Below are positions 1 through 5,949 of a stretch of 5,949 nt of DNA, one piece after another. Within the stretch, counting starts at the first letter, position 1, and the number at the start of each line of letters is the position of its first letter. Made by a program: the position numbers and the translations under genes. The notes below the pieces were generated by a model, which saw only the letters and a program-made list of their open reading frames with translations, had not been told where the DNA came from and did not search any database. This DNA comes from an uncultured Pirellula sp. (lineage in GTDB: Bacteria > Planctomycetota > Planctomycetia > Pirellulales > Pirellulaceae), in assembly GCA_903837255.1 (NCBI GenBank), contig CAILTZ010000149.1, positions 1 to 5,949 on the forward strand, in the 5' to 3' direction.

Positions 1-168
1 ACCTTTTCGGATACCCCCTCGGAGCCAAGCCATGACTCCGACCGCTGAGTCAGGATCTTCATAGCCCCAACCCCCGACAACGCGACCGACGAATCTTAAT
101 GTCTTCTCAAGCGTATCGGATAACCAAGCGATGATTCGAACGGGAAGTTCCGCAAGAAATCGGAGCAT
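1..168 (-). CDS. Unrecognised protein, N-terminal 56 residues (3' end beyond window)
   Basis: An open frame begins with ATG at 168-166 and stays open for 56 codons to the left edge, so the protein is truncated by the window. It starts MLRFLAELPVRIIAWLSDTL and continues with a Gly/Arg-rich stretch (about residues 25-36), then an acidic EDPD, then AWLRGG. A GAAAGG sequence at 184-179, ten nucleotides before the ATG, is an acceptable ribosome binding site. The start lies only 14 nt after the exosortase stop, on the same strand, so the two genes are probably co-transcribed. The N-terminus is amphipathic (alternating aliphatic and Arg residues) rather than a clear signal peptide. I do not recognise the family and assign no function; position alone suggests a partner of the exosortase or of the polysaccharide system. 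Coding status rests on the open frame, the spacing and the strand. Confidence 0.6.
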   Translation of the reverse strand, partial: MLRFLAELPVRIIAWLSDTLEKTLRFVGRVVGGWGYEDPDSAVGVMAWLRGGIRKG

Positions 169-182
169 GACAAGTCTGCCTT

Positions 183-1706
183 TCAGTGCTCGGTCTCAAC
201 AGACAAGCTTGCTCGCAACTGCTGCTCAATCGCCTCTCGCAGGCGTGAAAATAATTCTCTCTGTGCCTTGCGATCCTCCTCCGAGATAGCCCTGAAGCCT
301 TCTTGAACCAGAGCGATCTGAACCACCGGCGCACGTGTGCGATCATCCTGAGGCAGACTCAAGTCTCGGCAGACCACAAACCCCTCTTGAACAATCTCTC
401 GTCTGACCACCCAACTGCTATCCCCATGAGCGTCGCTCAAGAGGCTAGTTGTCTTCCACCCAAACCAATTCCATATCCAATTCATTCTCGGTGGGTACAG
501 CCAAGGCCCATCGACTCGCAGCTTCATGGTCGTTTGCAGAACCCCATCTCGCGCGAATTCCCATTCGCGATGTGACCAATTCGAAGACTGTCGAAATACC
601 GGAACGAAGCTCTCATCGGAACCCTCTGTCTCCGTTACCTTCCATCCATCAATGCTCGAATCAAAGCTTATTTTTTCAATGGATGCAGATGTTCTTAAGC
701 TGCCAAATCCAGGTGCATCGCCCCACACCCCTCGATGAATCCCCCAAAACCCCAAGGCGATGATGGTGACCAGAATAACTCCTGCTGCAAAAACATTGCC
801 AGAAGACCGCTTCTCGTTACCCTCAACCATCGAATCGTTATCCTGCAACCCCGACGGACGTGCTTCCTCCTTGTAGCCATCTTTCTCTTTGTAAGTAAAC
901 GCTGCATAAAACTGATCGCCGCTCCAGGTGAGAAAAAGAGTCCCAAGCAAACAAACCATGTCGAGCAGCAGAAAATTCCAATCGATCGGAGTCGTTTGGC
1001 TATCTTGGACCCATACGCAAAAGGCGATCCGCAGTGCATTCCAGACGACGATCCAAAACAGGGCCTCGAGAATCAGAAACCCCGCGCGAAACCAACGGTA
1101 TTGAAGAGTGAATCCGTAGGTTAACACGATCACTAGCACCGGCCCTAAGAGCCTGATGCCAGCGCATTGCCCCGTCTCCAAAAAATCGGTGCTTACCAAA
1201 CCGATGACATTACCCTTGTTGAAGTAATAGATCTTTGCAAGATCCAAAATGGATCCGGCCAAACCCGTCGAGAGCCTCTGCCCGAACCAATGAATATCCT
1301 GCGAGAAGGTCCATAGGGACACAGGGACCATAAAACACAAAACGGACATCTGCACCAATCGCGCCATCGAGAAACCTGCCGACAAAGCGATCAGGCAACT
1401 CAAACAAATCCCCCAGCCCCTTAGCACCCAGGCGGTATCGACTGAGTAAACCCCCCAAAGCATCGCCAGCAATGCCGCAATCAGGATACCCGTAACCCCA
1501 GCAGCCCACCGATCTTTTGCCGCAAACGGTTTTGATGCTGGCCTATTCGCAAAACCCGCAATCACCAAACTTGCAAACCCGACCACCAACAGACCCAGTT
1601 CCAACCAGAACTGGCCAAAAGCTATCTCGTGATAAAACCGGAGAAGTGCCGGTACATAGACCGCCAGTCCAATCGCTAACAATGCAATCGTGACCTTTTT
1701 ACCCAT
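183..1706 (-). CDS. xrtU: Exosortase-family membrane protein with C-terminal extracytoplasmic domain (XrtU-like)
   Basis: Exosortases are membrane-embedded cysteine transpeptidases that recognise C-terminal sorting tags (PEP-CTERM type) on surface proteins; their genes usually sit beside exopolysaccharide genes, as here. From the ATG the protein has 507 residues. Hydrophobic segments lie near residues 4-22, 33-52, 67-87, 90-113, 117-133, 185-204, 208-232, 243-262 and 304-323. The signature GQCAGIRLL gives the putative nucleophile C181, after a conserved-looking GNVIGL (165-170); WNALRIAF (222-229) gives the putative catalytic R226. The histidine expected in the following membrane segment is not present. 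Residues about 327-507 form a soluble domain after the last membrane segment, comparable in position to the EpsI-like domain of fused exosortases and accounting for a length well above the 260-300 residues of stand-alone members. I prefer ATG at 1706 (GGAA seven to eight nt upstream); a TTG at 1733 would add nine residues. The U subtype is from memory of planctomycete proteins and is less certain than the family. Confidence 0.85.
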   Translation of the reverse strand: MGKKVTIALLAIGLAVYVPALLRFYHEIAFGQFWLELGLLVVGFASLVIAGFANRPASKPFAAKDRWAAGVTGILIAALLAMLWGVYSVDTAWVLRGWGICLSCLIALSAGFSMARLVQMSVLCFMVPVSLWTFSQDIHWFGQRLSTGLAGSILDLAKIYYFNKGNVIGLVSTDFLETGQCAGIRLLGPVLVIVLTYGFTLQYRWFRAGFLILEALFWIVVWNALRIAFCVWVQDSQTTPIDWNFLLLDMVCLLGTLFLTWSGDQFYAAFTYKEKDGYKEEARPSGLQDNDSMVEGNEKRSSGNVFAAGVILVTIIALGFWGIHRGVWGDAPGFGSLRTSASIEKISFDSSIDGWKVTETEGSDESFVPVFRQSSNWSHREWEFARDGVLQTTMKLRVDGPWLYPPRMNWIWNWFGWKTTSLLSDAHGDSSWVVRREIVQEGFVVCRDLSLPQDDRTRAPVVQIALVQEGFRAISEEDRKAQRELFSRLREAIEQQLRASLSVETEH

Positions 1707-1740
1707 CGCGATTTCCACAGATAACAGGGCCAAAATTCAT
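1699..1740 (-). other. Possible 13-codon leader ORF overlapping the exosortase start
   Basis: ATG at 1740 opens a short frame, MNFGPVICGNRDG, ending in TAA at 1701-1699. It overlaps the exosortase ATG by eight nucleotides (ATGGGTAA), an arrangement that allows translational coupling. The best Shine-Dalgarno-like sequence in the gap, AAGGG at 1754-1750, is nine nt before this ATG and too far from the TTG (1733) or ATG (1706) of the exosortase. So ribosomes may load on the mini-ORF and re-initiate on the exosortase. This is inference: a frame this short can occur by chance and there is no sign of conservation to judge from. Confidence 0.25.
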
Positions 1741-1751
1741 GTTCGCCAACC

Positions 1752-1777
1752 CTTGGATACCCACCTGGCAATCCAAG
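1752..1777 (-). promoter_or_regulatory. 7-bp inverted repeat overlapping the ribosome binding site ahead of the exosortase
   Basis: CTTGGAT (1752-1758) and ATCCAAG (1771-1777) are perfect inverted repeats separated by 12 nt, in the gap between the kinase stop and the exosortase start. On the transcribed strand the distal arm runs into AAGGG (1754-1750), so pairing would cover three bases of this ribosome-binding sequence. No run of T follows on the transcribed strand, so it does not look like an intrinsic terminator. It could limit translation of the downstream gene relative to the kinase or protect a processed RNA end. A 7-bp stem with a 12-nt loop is modest in strength. Confidence 0.35.
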
Positions 1778-1787
1778 CAATCAGTGG

Positions 1788-4259
1788 CTAACTTGCCGCT
1801 CGGTCCTCGGACCGCACCCTATCAGAGTAATCAGAATACTTCTTGTCGTAATATTTCCGATAAGAATACCCGTTGTGATAGGCCCCTCTATAGTAAGTGC
1901 CGTACTCGTTGTAGTAAAGGTTTTCGTCCATGCCATTGACGATCACCCCGATGAGGTTGCCGTTGACCATGCTCAATCGACTCTTGGCCTTGTGAGCCGA
2001 TAGCACCACTCCACGGCGAATTCGAAGAACCATGATGATTCCGTCGACCAGACCGCAAATCGATGTCGCATCGGCCACTGGAATCACCGGCGGAGAATCG
2101 ATCAAAACAAAATCAAACCGATTTCGCAACTCCGAAATAAACTCGACGAAGGAAGCAGACGCCACCAACTCTCCAGGGTTCTTCGGACGTCCACCCGTGG
2201 TTACCAACCAAAGATTTTTTTGAAACTCACAAGCCCTCGCGGCTTGGTCCAAACTGCATTCTCCCTCCAAATACTGCATCCCACCAGGCTCGAATTGCAC
2301 TCCAAAGTTTTGCTGGACTCGCGGTCGGCGGTAGTCACAGTCTACCAAGCAAACCCGCTTGTTGGTCTGAGCAAGGGAGATGGCTAAGTTCGCGATGGTC
2401 GTCGATTTGCCATCACCAGGCGACGGACTCGTGAACATGAAGACCTTGCCCCCATTCTGCGCTGCAGTAAACAGAAGCGAAGTCCGAGCGGCACGAAACG
2501 ACTCAGATACTGAAGAGTTTGGTTGGTGGGTAGCTACAAGCATCGGTGAGCCCGCAAATCCATCCGGCAACTTGGATTTTTTGATCCTCGGTATCTTGCA
2601 CAGCACCGGAGTGTTGAGGTTTTCCTGGATGTCGATCGGGGTTCGGTAGGCCAAATCGGAGTGATCGATCAGAACCGCAAGCCCGCAACCGAGCAATCCG
2701 CCGAGCGACAATCCTGCCAGAAGAAACTTCCAGAGCTTGGGGAATACCTGGATAGGAAACGAAGCTTCATCAATGATTTTCACGCGCGTGGAGGAATACG
2801 AGTTGGACATCGCTCGCATGGCTGAGAGCTTTTCAAGGATCTGGCCGACTGTATTCCTGCGTTCTTCAATCTGATCTCGCAACATATTCAGTTCGGTGAT
2901 ATCCCCAGCAATCACTGCCGATTTGTTGGTCAGCTCTGTGATATCCTCGGCGATCCGGTCCATATTGTACTTTGCGCGCTCACGCTCGTTCGCTAAAGCC
3001 GCGGCGTAGAGTTGCAAGATATCGCTATCGCGTGTCCGAACCTCTTTGGACAAAGCATCAGCAAACGACTGCACAAGCCCGCTATCGGCATTACGCGTAC
3101 CCTTGGACAACTCGTCCCCCTTCTTCTCCAACTCCCGCTCCCTGTTGAGGAAACCTCGGAGTGTCTCAAGCTCTTGACTGAGCCGATTTCGTGTAGCTAC
3201 CGAAGCTTGATATTTTGCTTCCACAAATTCAACTTGAGGATGCTTGGCTCCATACCGGGACTGGGCTTCGGCTCGCTCGGAATCCATCGCTACGACTTCG
3301 GCATTCGCGACTTCCATCCGCTGCTCGTAACGTATGAGCCTCAGGCGATCCTCCTCAGACATACCGTTGAGGAAATCCAGCCCTCTATCCTGCTTGTCCA
3401 AATTGAAGTACTTTCTCCCCTCGATCACAGCAAGCCTGAGTAATTCATCACGCTTGTTCTCGGGATCCATCGCGGTTCGAACCTGTTCGAGCTGCTGGTC
3501 CGAATCGCGAAACTTCTGAACAATATCATCTCGCTCAAGCCTCAGTTTCTCAATCTCTGAAACATAAGGGTTCACCCATCGACCCTTGTCGTTTTCCGCC
3601 GTCAAATTCAACTCTTTGAGCAACTGATAGTACCGATCCTGATCGACCTTCTGATCATCAACCAAAGATCGCTGGAGCCTCTCGATCAACTCAACGGACT
3701 CTTTACCGGAAATCTCTGAGTCCTTTTCAATGGCCGATATGTAGGAGGCTACGACCTGATTGAGAATCCCAGGCAAATCCTCCTTGACCGTCCCATCGCA
3801 AATGATCTCTAGAGCGTCAGAGCTTAAATCCTTACCAACCGGTGAAATGGTTAACATTTTGCGAAGATCGACAATGGGCGAATCGGCTCCGCTGAAAGTC
3901 GAAAGCTTATCCAATTGCCCATTGCGTACCGCCTCGGCCAAAACCGTTTGGCCCGAGAGCAACACCCGATGCTTTTCCAAAGAAACCGTCTGCGGAACAA
4001 CCTCTCCGTTGATCACGCTCGGTGGGGCCTGGACGAAAAGCATAAGCCTCATCACGGATGCGTAAACCGGGGTAACCTGGGTGTAAATCAGGCAAGCTAC
4101 AGCCGCCCCCAGAACCGAGAGCAACACTATCACGGACTTGCGCCGCCACATAGCTCCGTAGAAGTCGATCGTTGGCATCGGTGGCTCGTCAGCCCCCCCC
4201 GCGCCGCGGCCTATCGAATTTGCCTCATCGAATCCATACTGCAAATTGGGCTTATCCAT
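1788..4259 (-). CDS. Polysaccharide co-polymerase / tyrosine autokinase (Wzc-like BY-kinase)
   Basis: An inner-membrane protein of 823 residues that, by family, controls chain length and export of surface polysaccharide through cycles of autophosphorylation. A cytoplasmic N-terminus (1-40) precedes membrane segment one (about 42-60); residues about 61-508 form the extracytoplasmic Wzz/GumC-type region, with coiled-coil-like charged helices and the family motif YGAKHPQV (336-343); the second membrane segment (about 511-532) follows the proline-containing FPIQVFPKLW. The cytoplasmic kinase has the ESFRAARTSLLF motif (587-598), Walker A GDGKST (615-620), Walker A' VCLVDCDYRRPR (636-647, D640 and D642) and Walker B FVLIDSPP (717-724, D721). 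The tail (782-811) holds 12 tyrosines in 30 residues, the usual autophosphorylation cluster. Membrane and kinase parts are on one chain, as in proteobacterial Wzc and unlike split CpsC/CpsD. The membrane-to-membrane region, about 450 residues, is longer than in Escherichia coli Wzc (about 380, from memory). The ATG at 4259 has GAGGA eleven nt upstream. Confidence 0.95.
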   Translation of the reverse strand: MDKPNLQYGFDEANSIGRGAGGADEPPMPTIDFYGAMWRRKSVIVLLSVLGAAVACLIYTQVTPVYASVMRLMLFVQAPPSVINGEVVPQTVSLEKHRVLLSGQTVLAEAVRNGQLDKLSTFSGADSPIVDLRKMLTISPVGKDLSSDALEIICDGTVKEDLPGILNQVVASYISAIEKDSEISGKESVELIERLQRSLVDDQKVDQDRYYQLLKELNLTAENDKGRWVNPYVSEIEKLRLERDDIVQKFRDSDQQLEQVRTAMDPENKRDELLRLAVIEGRKYFNLDKQDRGLDFLNGMSEEDRLRLIRYEQRMEVANAEVVAMDSERAEAQSRYGAKHPQVEFVEAKYQASVATRNRLSQELETLRGFLNRERELEKKGDELSKGTRNADSGLVQSFADALSKEVRTRDSDILQLYAAALANERERAKYNMDRIAEDITELTNKSAVIAGDITELNMLRDQIEERRNTVGQILEKLSAMRAMSNSYSSTRVKIIDEASFPIQVFPKLWKFLLAGLSLGGLLGCGLAVLIDHSDLAYRTPIDIQENLNTPVLCKIPRIKKSKLPDGFAGSPMLVATHQPNSSVSESFRAARTSLLFTAAQNGGKVFMFTSPSPGDGKSTTIANLAISLAQTNKRVCLVDCDYRRPRVQQNFGVQFEPGGMQYLEGECSLDQAARACEFQKNLWLVTTGGRPKNPGELVASASFVEFISELRNRFDFVLIDSPPVIPVADATSICGLVDGIIMVLRIRRGVVLSAHKAKSRLSMVNGNLIGVIVNGMDENLYYNEYGTYYRGAYHNGYSYRKYYDKKYSDYSDRVRSEDRAAS
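4193..4200 (-). repeat. G8 homopolymer tract near the 5' end of the tyrosine autokinase gene
   Basis: Eight consecutive C on the plus strand are read as G8 on the coding strand, within codons 20-22 (Gly/Ala-rich GRGAGGADEPP), before the first membrane segment. Tracts of this kind are prone to slipped-strand change. Gain or loss of one base here would destroy the frame before any functional domain. Eight is at the low end for a contingency tract and the tract could simply encode glycines. Confidence 0.6.
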
Positions 4260-4537
4260 CGATTCGACTATCCTCGTCTCACGGCAGCATCGACTGTATG
4301 GGCGGTTTTTACCGGCATCACTAAAGACAGCATTACATCCCCGACCGGTAATCTTAGGAAAACCACCACCGAATGTCTACTGGAATCGGCCATCGACAAG
4401 GCCCCCCTGCAACGCTTCCGACGCCCATGACCACAATGTCCAAGGTTTTTGCGATCAACCTTCGTCATTCTGCTTCCCAACACTCAATCCACCAGGACTT
4501 GAGAAAAACCAATGCTACCGATCTTATGAATCCGCAT
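4260..4537. other. 278-nt intergenic region ahead of the tyrosine autokinase gene
   Basis: No convincing gene is present. The longest same-strand frame starting with ATG runs 4468-4268 (66 codons, Arg/Val-rich, unrecognised); it has a GGAAG five nt before its ATG and ends eight nt before the kinase start, so it could be a small gene, but composition and codon choice look unlike its neighbours. A TGTAAT at 4337-4332 on the minus strand matches five of six positions of a -10 hexamer, but no good -35 sits at the usual spacing. A small hairpin CGGTTTTTACCG lies at 4303-4314. The length of this gap, against 20 nt or less between other neighbours upstream, suggests that the kinase gene begins a separate transcription unit with its promoter here. 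Confidence 0.5.
4271..4275 (-). promoter_or_regulatory. Ribosome binding site of the tyrosine autokinase gene
   Basis: GAGGA on the minus strand lies eleven nt before the ATG at 4259 and is the best Shine-Dalgarno match near it. It supports this start over internal methionines such as M28 or M37. The spacing is slightly long. Confidence 0.55.
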
Positions 4538-4540
4538 TCA
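4527..4540 (-). repeat. Small inverted repeat at the glycosyltransferase stop codon
   Basis: TGAATGCGGATTCA on the minus strand has 5-bp arms (TGAAT/ATTCA) around a GCGG loop, and its first three bases are the TGA stop of the glycosyltransferase. No run of T follows in the direction of transcription (ATAAGATC comes next), so an intrinsic terminator is not supported. It may be chance or a weak RNA 3'-end structure. Confidence 0.25.
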
Positions 4541-5284
4541 GAAAAATTGAGGTATTTTCCTCAGTGGTTTCGTAAAGCGCAAACCCAAAGGAGCTCTTAG
4601 GCGGTTTACTGTCCAGGCCCTCCGGTCCTCGCGATTAGCTAGCAACCTATTGCCAAGCGATGCGTTGCTTTTCCCACCCACCCTCATTTTCACAAGTGTC
4701 TCAGGTATGTATCGCATGGACACCCCCCCCAAGACCATCATCCTTACCAAAAGCTCATAGTCTGCCGCGATCTGGAAATCCTCTCGAAACAGCCCGTGCG
4801 ATTCGTAGCACTCCCGCCGAAAGTAGACTGTCGGATGAGGCGGCATCCAACCCCACCAAAATCGGGCAACGTCATAATCATTCGATTTCCATCTTCTGAG
4901 GGTCTTGGCAGTGTCGGTGCTATCGACATAGCACAGATCTCCATAGACCCCGCCGGCGGTCGGCATCTGCAAAAACTCACCAGCAATTCTTTCGAGCACC
5001 CCTGTATGGGCTAGAAAATCATCCGCATGCAACAATCCTACAATGTCCCCAGTGGCTAATCGCAAGCCCTTGTTCAAAGCATTGTATATGCCGTGGTCTT
5101 TTTCCCGAACGCACTTGGATATCCTGTTGCGATAGGAATCGATCACCTTGTCCGTACCATCGGTCGACATTCCATCGACGACGATGTATTCGATGGACGG
5201 ATAAGATTGACTCAATACCGATTCGATCGTGTCCTGAATCGTCGATACACCATTATAAACCGCAGTGATTATCGATAACTTCAT
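4538..5284 (-). CDS. GT2-family glycosyltransferase (WfgS-like)
   Basis: A 248-residue GT-A-fold enzyme that transfers a sugar from a nucleotide donor, most likely onto a lipid-linked surface-glycan intermediate at the cytoplasmic face of the membrane. The N-terminus MKLSIITAVYNG (1-12) is the nucleotide-binding beta strand of GT2 enzymes; DGMSTDGT (37-44) is the donor-binding aspartate motif; EKDHGIYNALNKG (61-73) is typical of the WfgS/WfeV-like subgroup; HADD (86-89) takes the place of the metal-binding DXD; MPPHPTVYFRR (147-157) and ADYELLVRM (174-182) mark the acceptor/catalytic region. No membrane segment is evident and the length is normal for a single-domain member. The ATG at 5284 begins exactly at the conserved strand; the ribosome site is weak (GGA twelve nt upstream), and the gene follows the aminotransferase by 20 nt, which fits co-transcription or translational coupling. 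Donor and acceptor sugars cannot be read from the sequence. Confidence 0.93.
   Translation of the reverse strand: MKLSIITAVYNGVSTIQDTIESVLSQSYPSIEYIVVDGMSTDGTDKVIDSYRNRISKCVREKDHGIYNALNKGLRLATGDIVGLLHADDFLAHTGVLERIAGEFLQMPTAGGVYGDLCYVDSTDTAKTLRRWKSNDYDVARFWWGWMPPHPTVYFRRECYESHGLFREDFQIAADYELLVRMMVLGGVSMRYIPETLVKMRVGGKSNASLGNRLLANREDRRAWTVNRLRAPLGLRFTKPLRKIPQFF
4723..4730 (-). repeat. G8 homopolymer tract inside the glycosyltransferase gene
   Basis: Eight consecutive C on the plus strand give TTG GGG GGG GTG on the coding strand, encoding LGGV at residues 185-188 of the glycosyltransferase. A one-base slip would replace the last quarter of the protein, just after the ADYELLVRM motif. It is the second tract of exactly this length in adjacent genes of the locus. 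Confidence 0.6.
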
Positions 5285-5304
5285 AACTCAACAATCCGTT
5301 GTCG

Positions 5305-5949
5305 TTACGCTAACTGATTGATTGTCGACCTTACACAGTCGCAAATCCATCGGATTTCATCATCCGTCAATGCAGGAAAACTCGGGAAATTGACCCCACG
5401 ACTTGAAACGTCATCCGAGGTCGGCATTCGCCGATATCCATTGCAGTACATAGGCATGGAATGCAATGGATAGAAAACAGGTCTCGTCTCGATACCCATT
5501 CTCGTTAGCTCCTCGCGAAGCGGATCTCTGAGCCCAGCTTGGCGTAGCAACCCACAAACCATCCAATGAGAATGAACCATGTCGGACGGCTCAACCTGGA
5601 ACTCCAATAGATCTCCAAGTTCAAAACGGTACATTGCAGCGATCTGCTTTTTACGCTCCAAGGTTTCCTCGATGCGCAACATCTGAGCGCAACCAATCGC
5701 CGCACATAGATTGGTCATTCGATAGTTATACCCGACGATGTCGTGCCAATACTCCCGGAACTTCGCCAATCCTTGACCCTTGATATGGACCACCCTGTCA
5801 GCCAAAGTCTGATTTTGTGTTACCACCATTCCGCCTTCACCCGTCGTGATGGTCTTGTTTCCATAGAAACTGAAACTGGCAATATCCCCAAAAAGACCTA
5901 CATGCGTTGGGCCGATTCGCGAACCAATCGCCTCGGCGCAATCCTCCAC
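5305..5949 (-). CDS. DegT/DnrJ/EryC1/StrS sugar aminotransferase, C-terminal part (perosamine synthase-like)
   Basis: A PLP-dependent enzyme that transaminates a nucleotide-linked 4-keto (or 3-keto) sugar with glutamate as donor, giving an amino sugar for surface glycan. The 215 codons visible, counting the stop, are the C-terminal part of a family usually near 370-390 residues. The first codon in the window is GTG, read here as an internal Val; VEDCAEA contains the aspartate (D3) that contacts the PLP pyridine nitrogen, SFSFYGNKTITTGEGGM carries the Schiff-base lysine (K32), and GYNYRMTNLCAAIGCAQ is the conserved substrate-binding stretch. The C-terminus has the usual ETRPVFYPLHSMP and NFPSFPALTDDEI segments. 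The FYGNKTITTGEGG form is common in GDP-perosamine synthases, but related 4-aminotransferases share it, so the exact sugar is uncertain. The stop TAA is at 5307-5305. The active-site residues are intact, so the truncation comes from the window edge, not decay. Confidence 0.93.
   Translation of the reverse strand: MEDCAEAIGSRIGPTHVGLFGDIASFSFYGNKTITTGEGGMVVTQNQTLADRVVHIKGQGLAKFREYWHDIVGYNYRMTNLCAAIGCAQMLRIEETLERKKQIAAMYRFELGDLLEFQVEPSDMVHSHWMVCGLLRQAGLRDPLREELTRMGIETRPVFYPLHSMPMYCNGYRRMPTSDDVSSRGVNFPSFPALTDDEIRWICDCVRSTINQLA

Noticed and set aside
107..346. Minus-strand open frame of 79 codons overlapping the exosortase 3' end
   Set aside because: It lies in another frame across both the exosortase end and the downstream ORF; both of those have better starts and spacing.
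735..1124. Plus-strand open frame of 129 codons
   Set aside because: It is antisense to the membrane part of the exosortase gene and has no recognisable product.
3012..3443. Plus-strand open frame of 143 codons
   Set aside because: It lies wholly opposite the coiled-coil part of the autokinase gene, whose protein is clearly real; the product has no recognisable features.
4303..4314. CGGTTTTTACCG hairpin as an intrinsic terminator
   Set aside because: The stem is only 4 bp with a 4-nt loop and no T run follows it on the minus strand.
4396..4425. Possible sigma-54 promoter in the gap (TGGGCG ... TTGCA)
   Set aside because: The spacing between the GG and GC elements does not fit the -24/-12 consensus.
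3915..4430. Plus-strand open frame of 171 codons
   Set aside because: It is antisense to the start of the autokinase gene and extends into the gap; composition is not protein-like (many His, Arg, Ser and Pro) and no family is recognisable.
5947..5949. GTG as a start codon of the aminotransferase
   Set aside because: The family motif (V/I)EDxAEA is internal, normally about 160-180 residues from the N-terminus, so the GTG is an ordinary Val codon and the gene continues beyond the right edge.

Overview
The window looks like part of an exopolysaccharide or surface-glycan biosynthesis locus from a bacterium with roughly balanced base composition. Every supported gene lies on the minus strand, so transcription runs from high to low coordinates. 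The combination of an exosortase fused to a C-terminal soluble domain with a full-length Wzc-type tyrosine autokinase, a GT2 glycosyltransferase and a sugar aminotransferase suggests a planctomycete, probably Pirellulales. This placement comes from protein character only; there is no rRNA or other marker gene.

Layout in transcription order: (1) 5949-5305, the C-terminal part of a DegT/DnrJ/EryC1/StrS PLP-dependent sugar aminotransferase, cut by the right edge; (2) 5284-4538, a WfgS-like GT2 glycosyltransferase, 20 nt after the aminotransferase; (3) 4537-4260, a 278-nt gap with no convincing gene, probably holding the promoter or leader of the next unit; (4) 4259-1788, an 823-aa polysaccharide co-polymerase/tyrosine autokinase with an intact BY-kinase domain and a tyrosine-rich tail; (5) 1787-1707, a short gap holding a 7-bp inverted repeat, a Shine-Dalgarno-like AAGGG and a 13-codon mini-ORF that overlaps the next start; (6) 1706-183, an exosortase-family membrane protein (XrtU-like) with a C-terminal extracytoplasmic domain; (7) 168-1, the start of a small unrecognised ORF that runs off the left edge, 14 nt after the exosortase.

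The genes make a coherent set. The aminotransferase makes an amino-deoxysugar nucleotide, the glycosyltransferase adds a sugar to a lipid-linked repeat unit, the autokinase controls polymer length and export through cycles of tyrosine phosphorylation, and the exosortase processes surface proteins whose sorting is tied to the exopolysaccharide. The most notable observations are the absence of the expected catalytic histidine in the exosortase, two G8 homopolymer tracts in adjacent surface-glycan genes, and the small hairpin/mini-ORF arrangement ahead of the exosortase. I saw no mobile element, CRISPR array, tRNA or rRNA.
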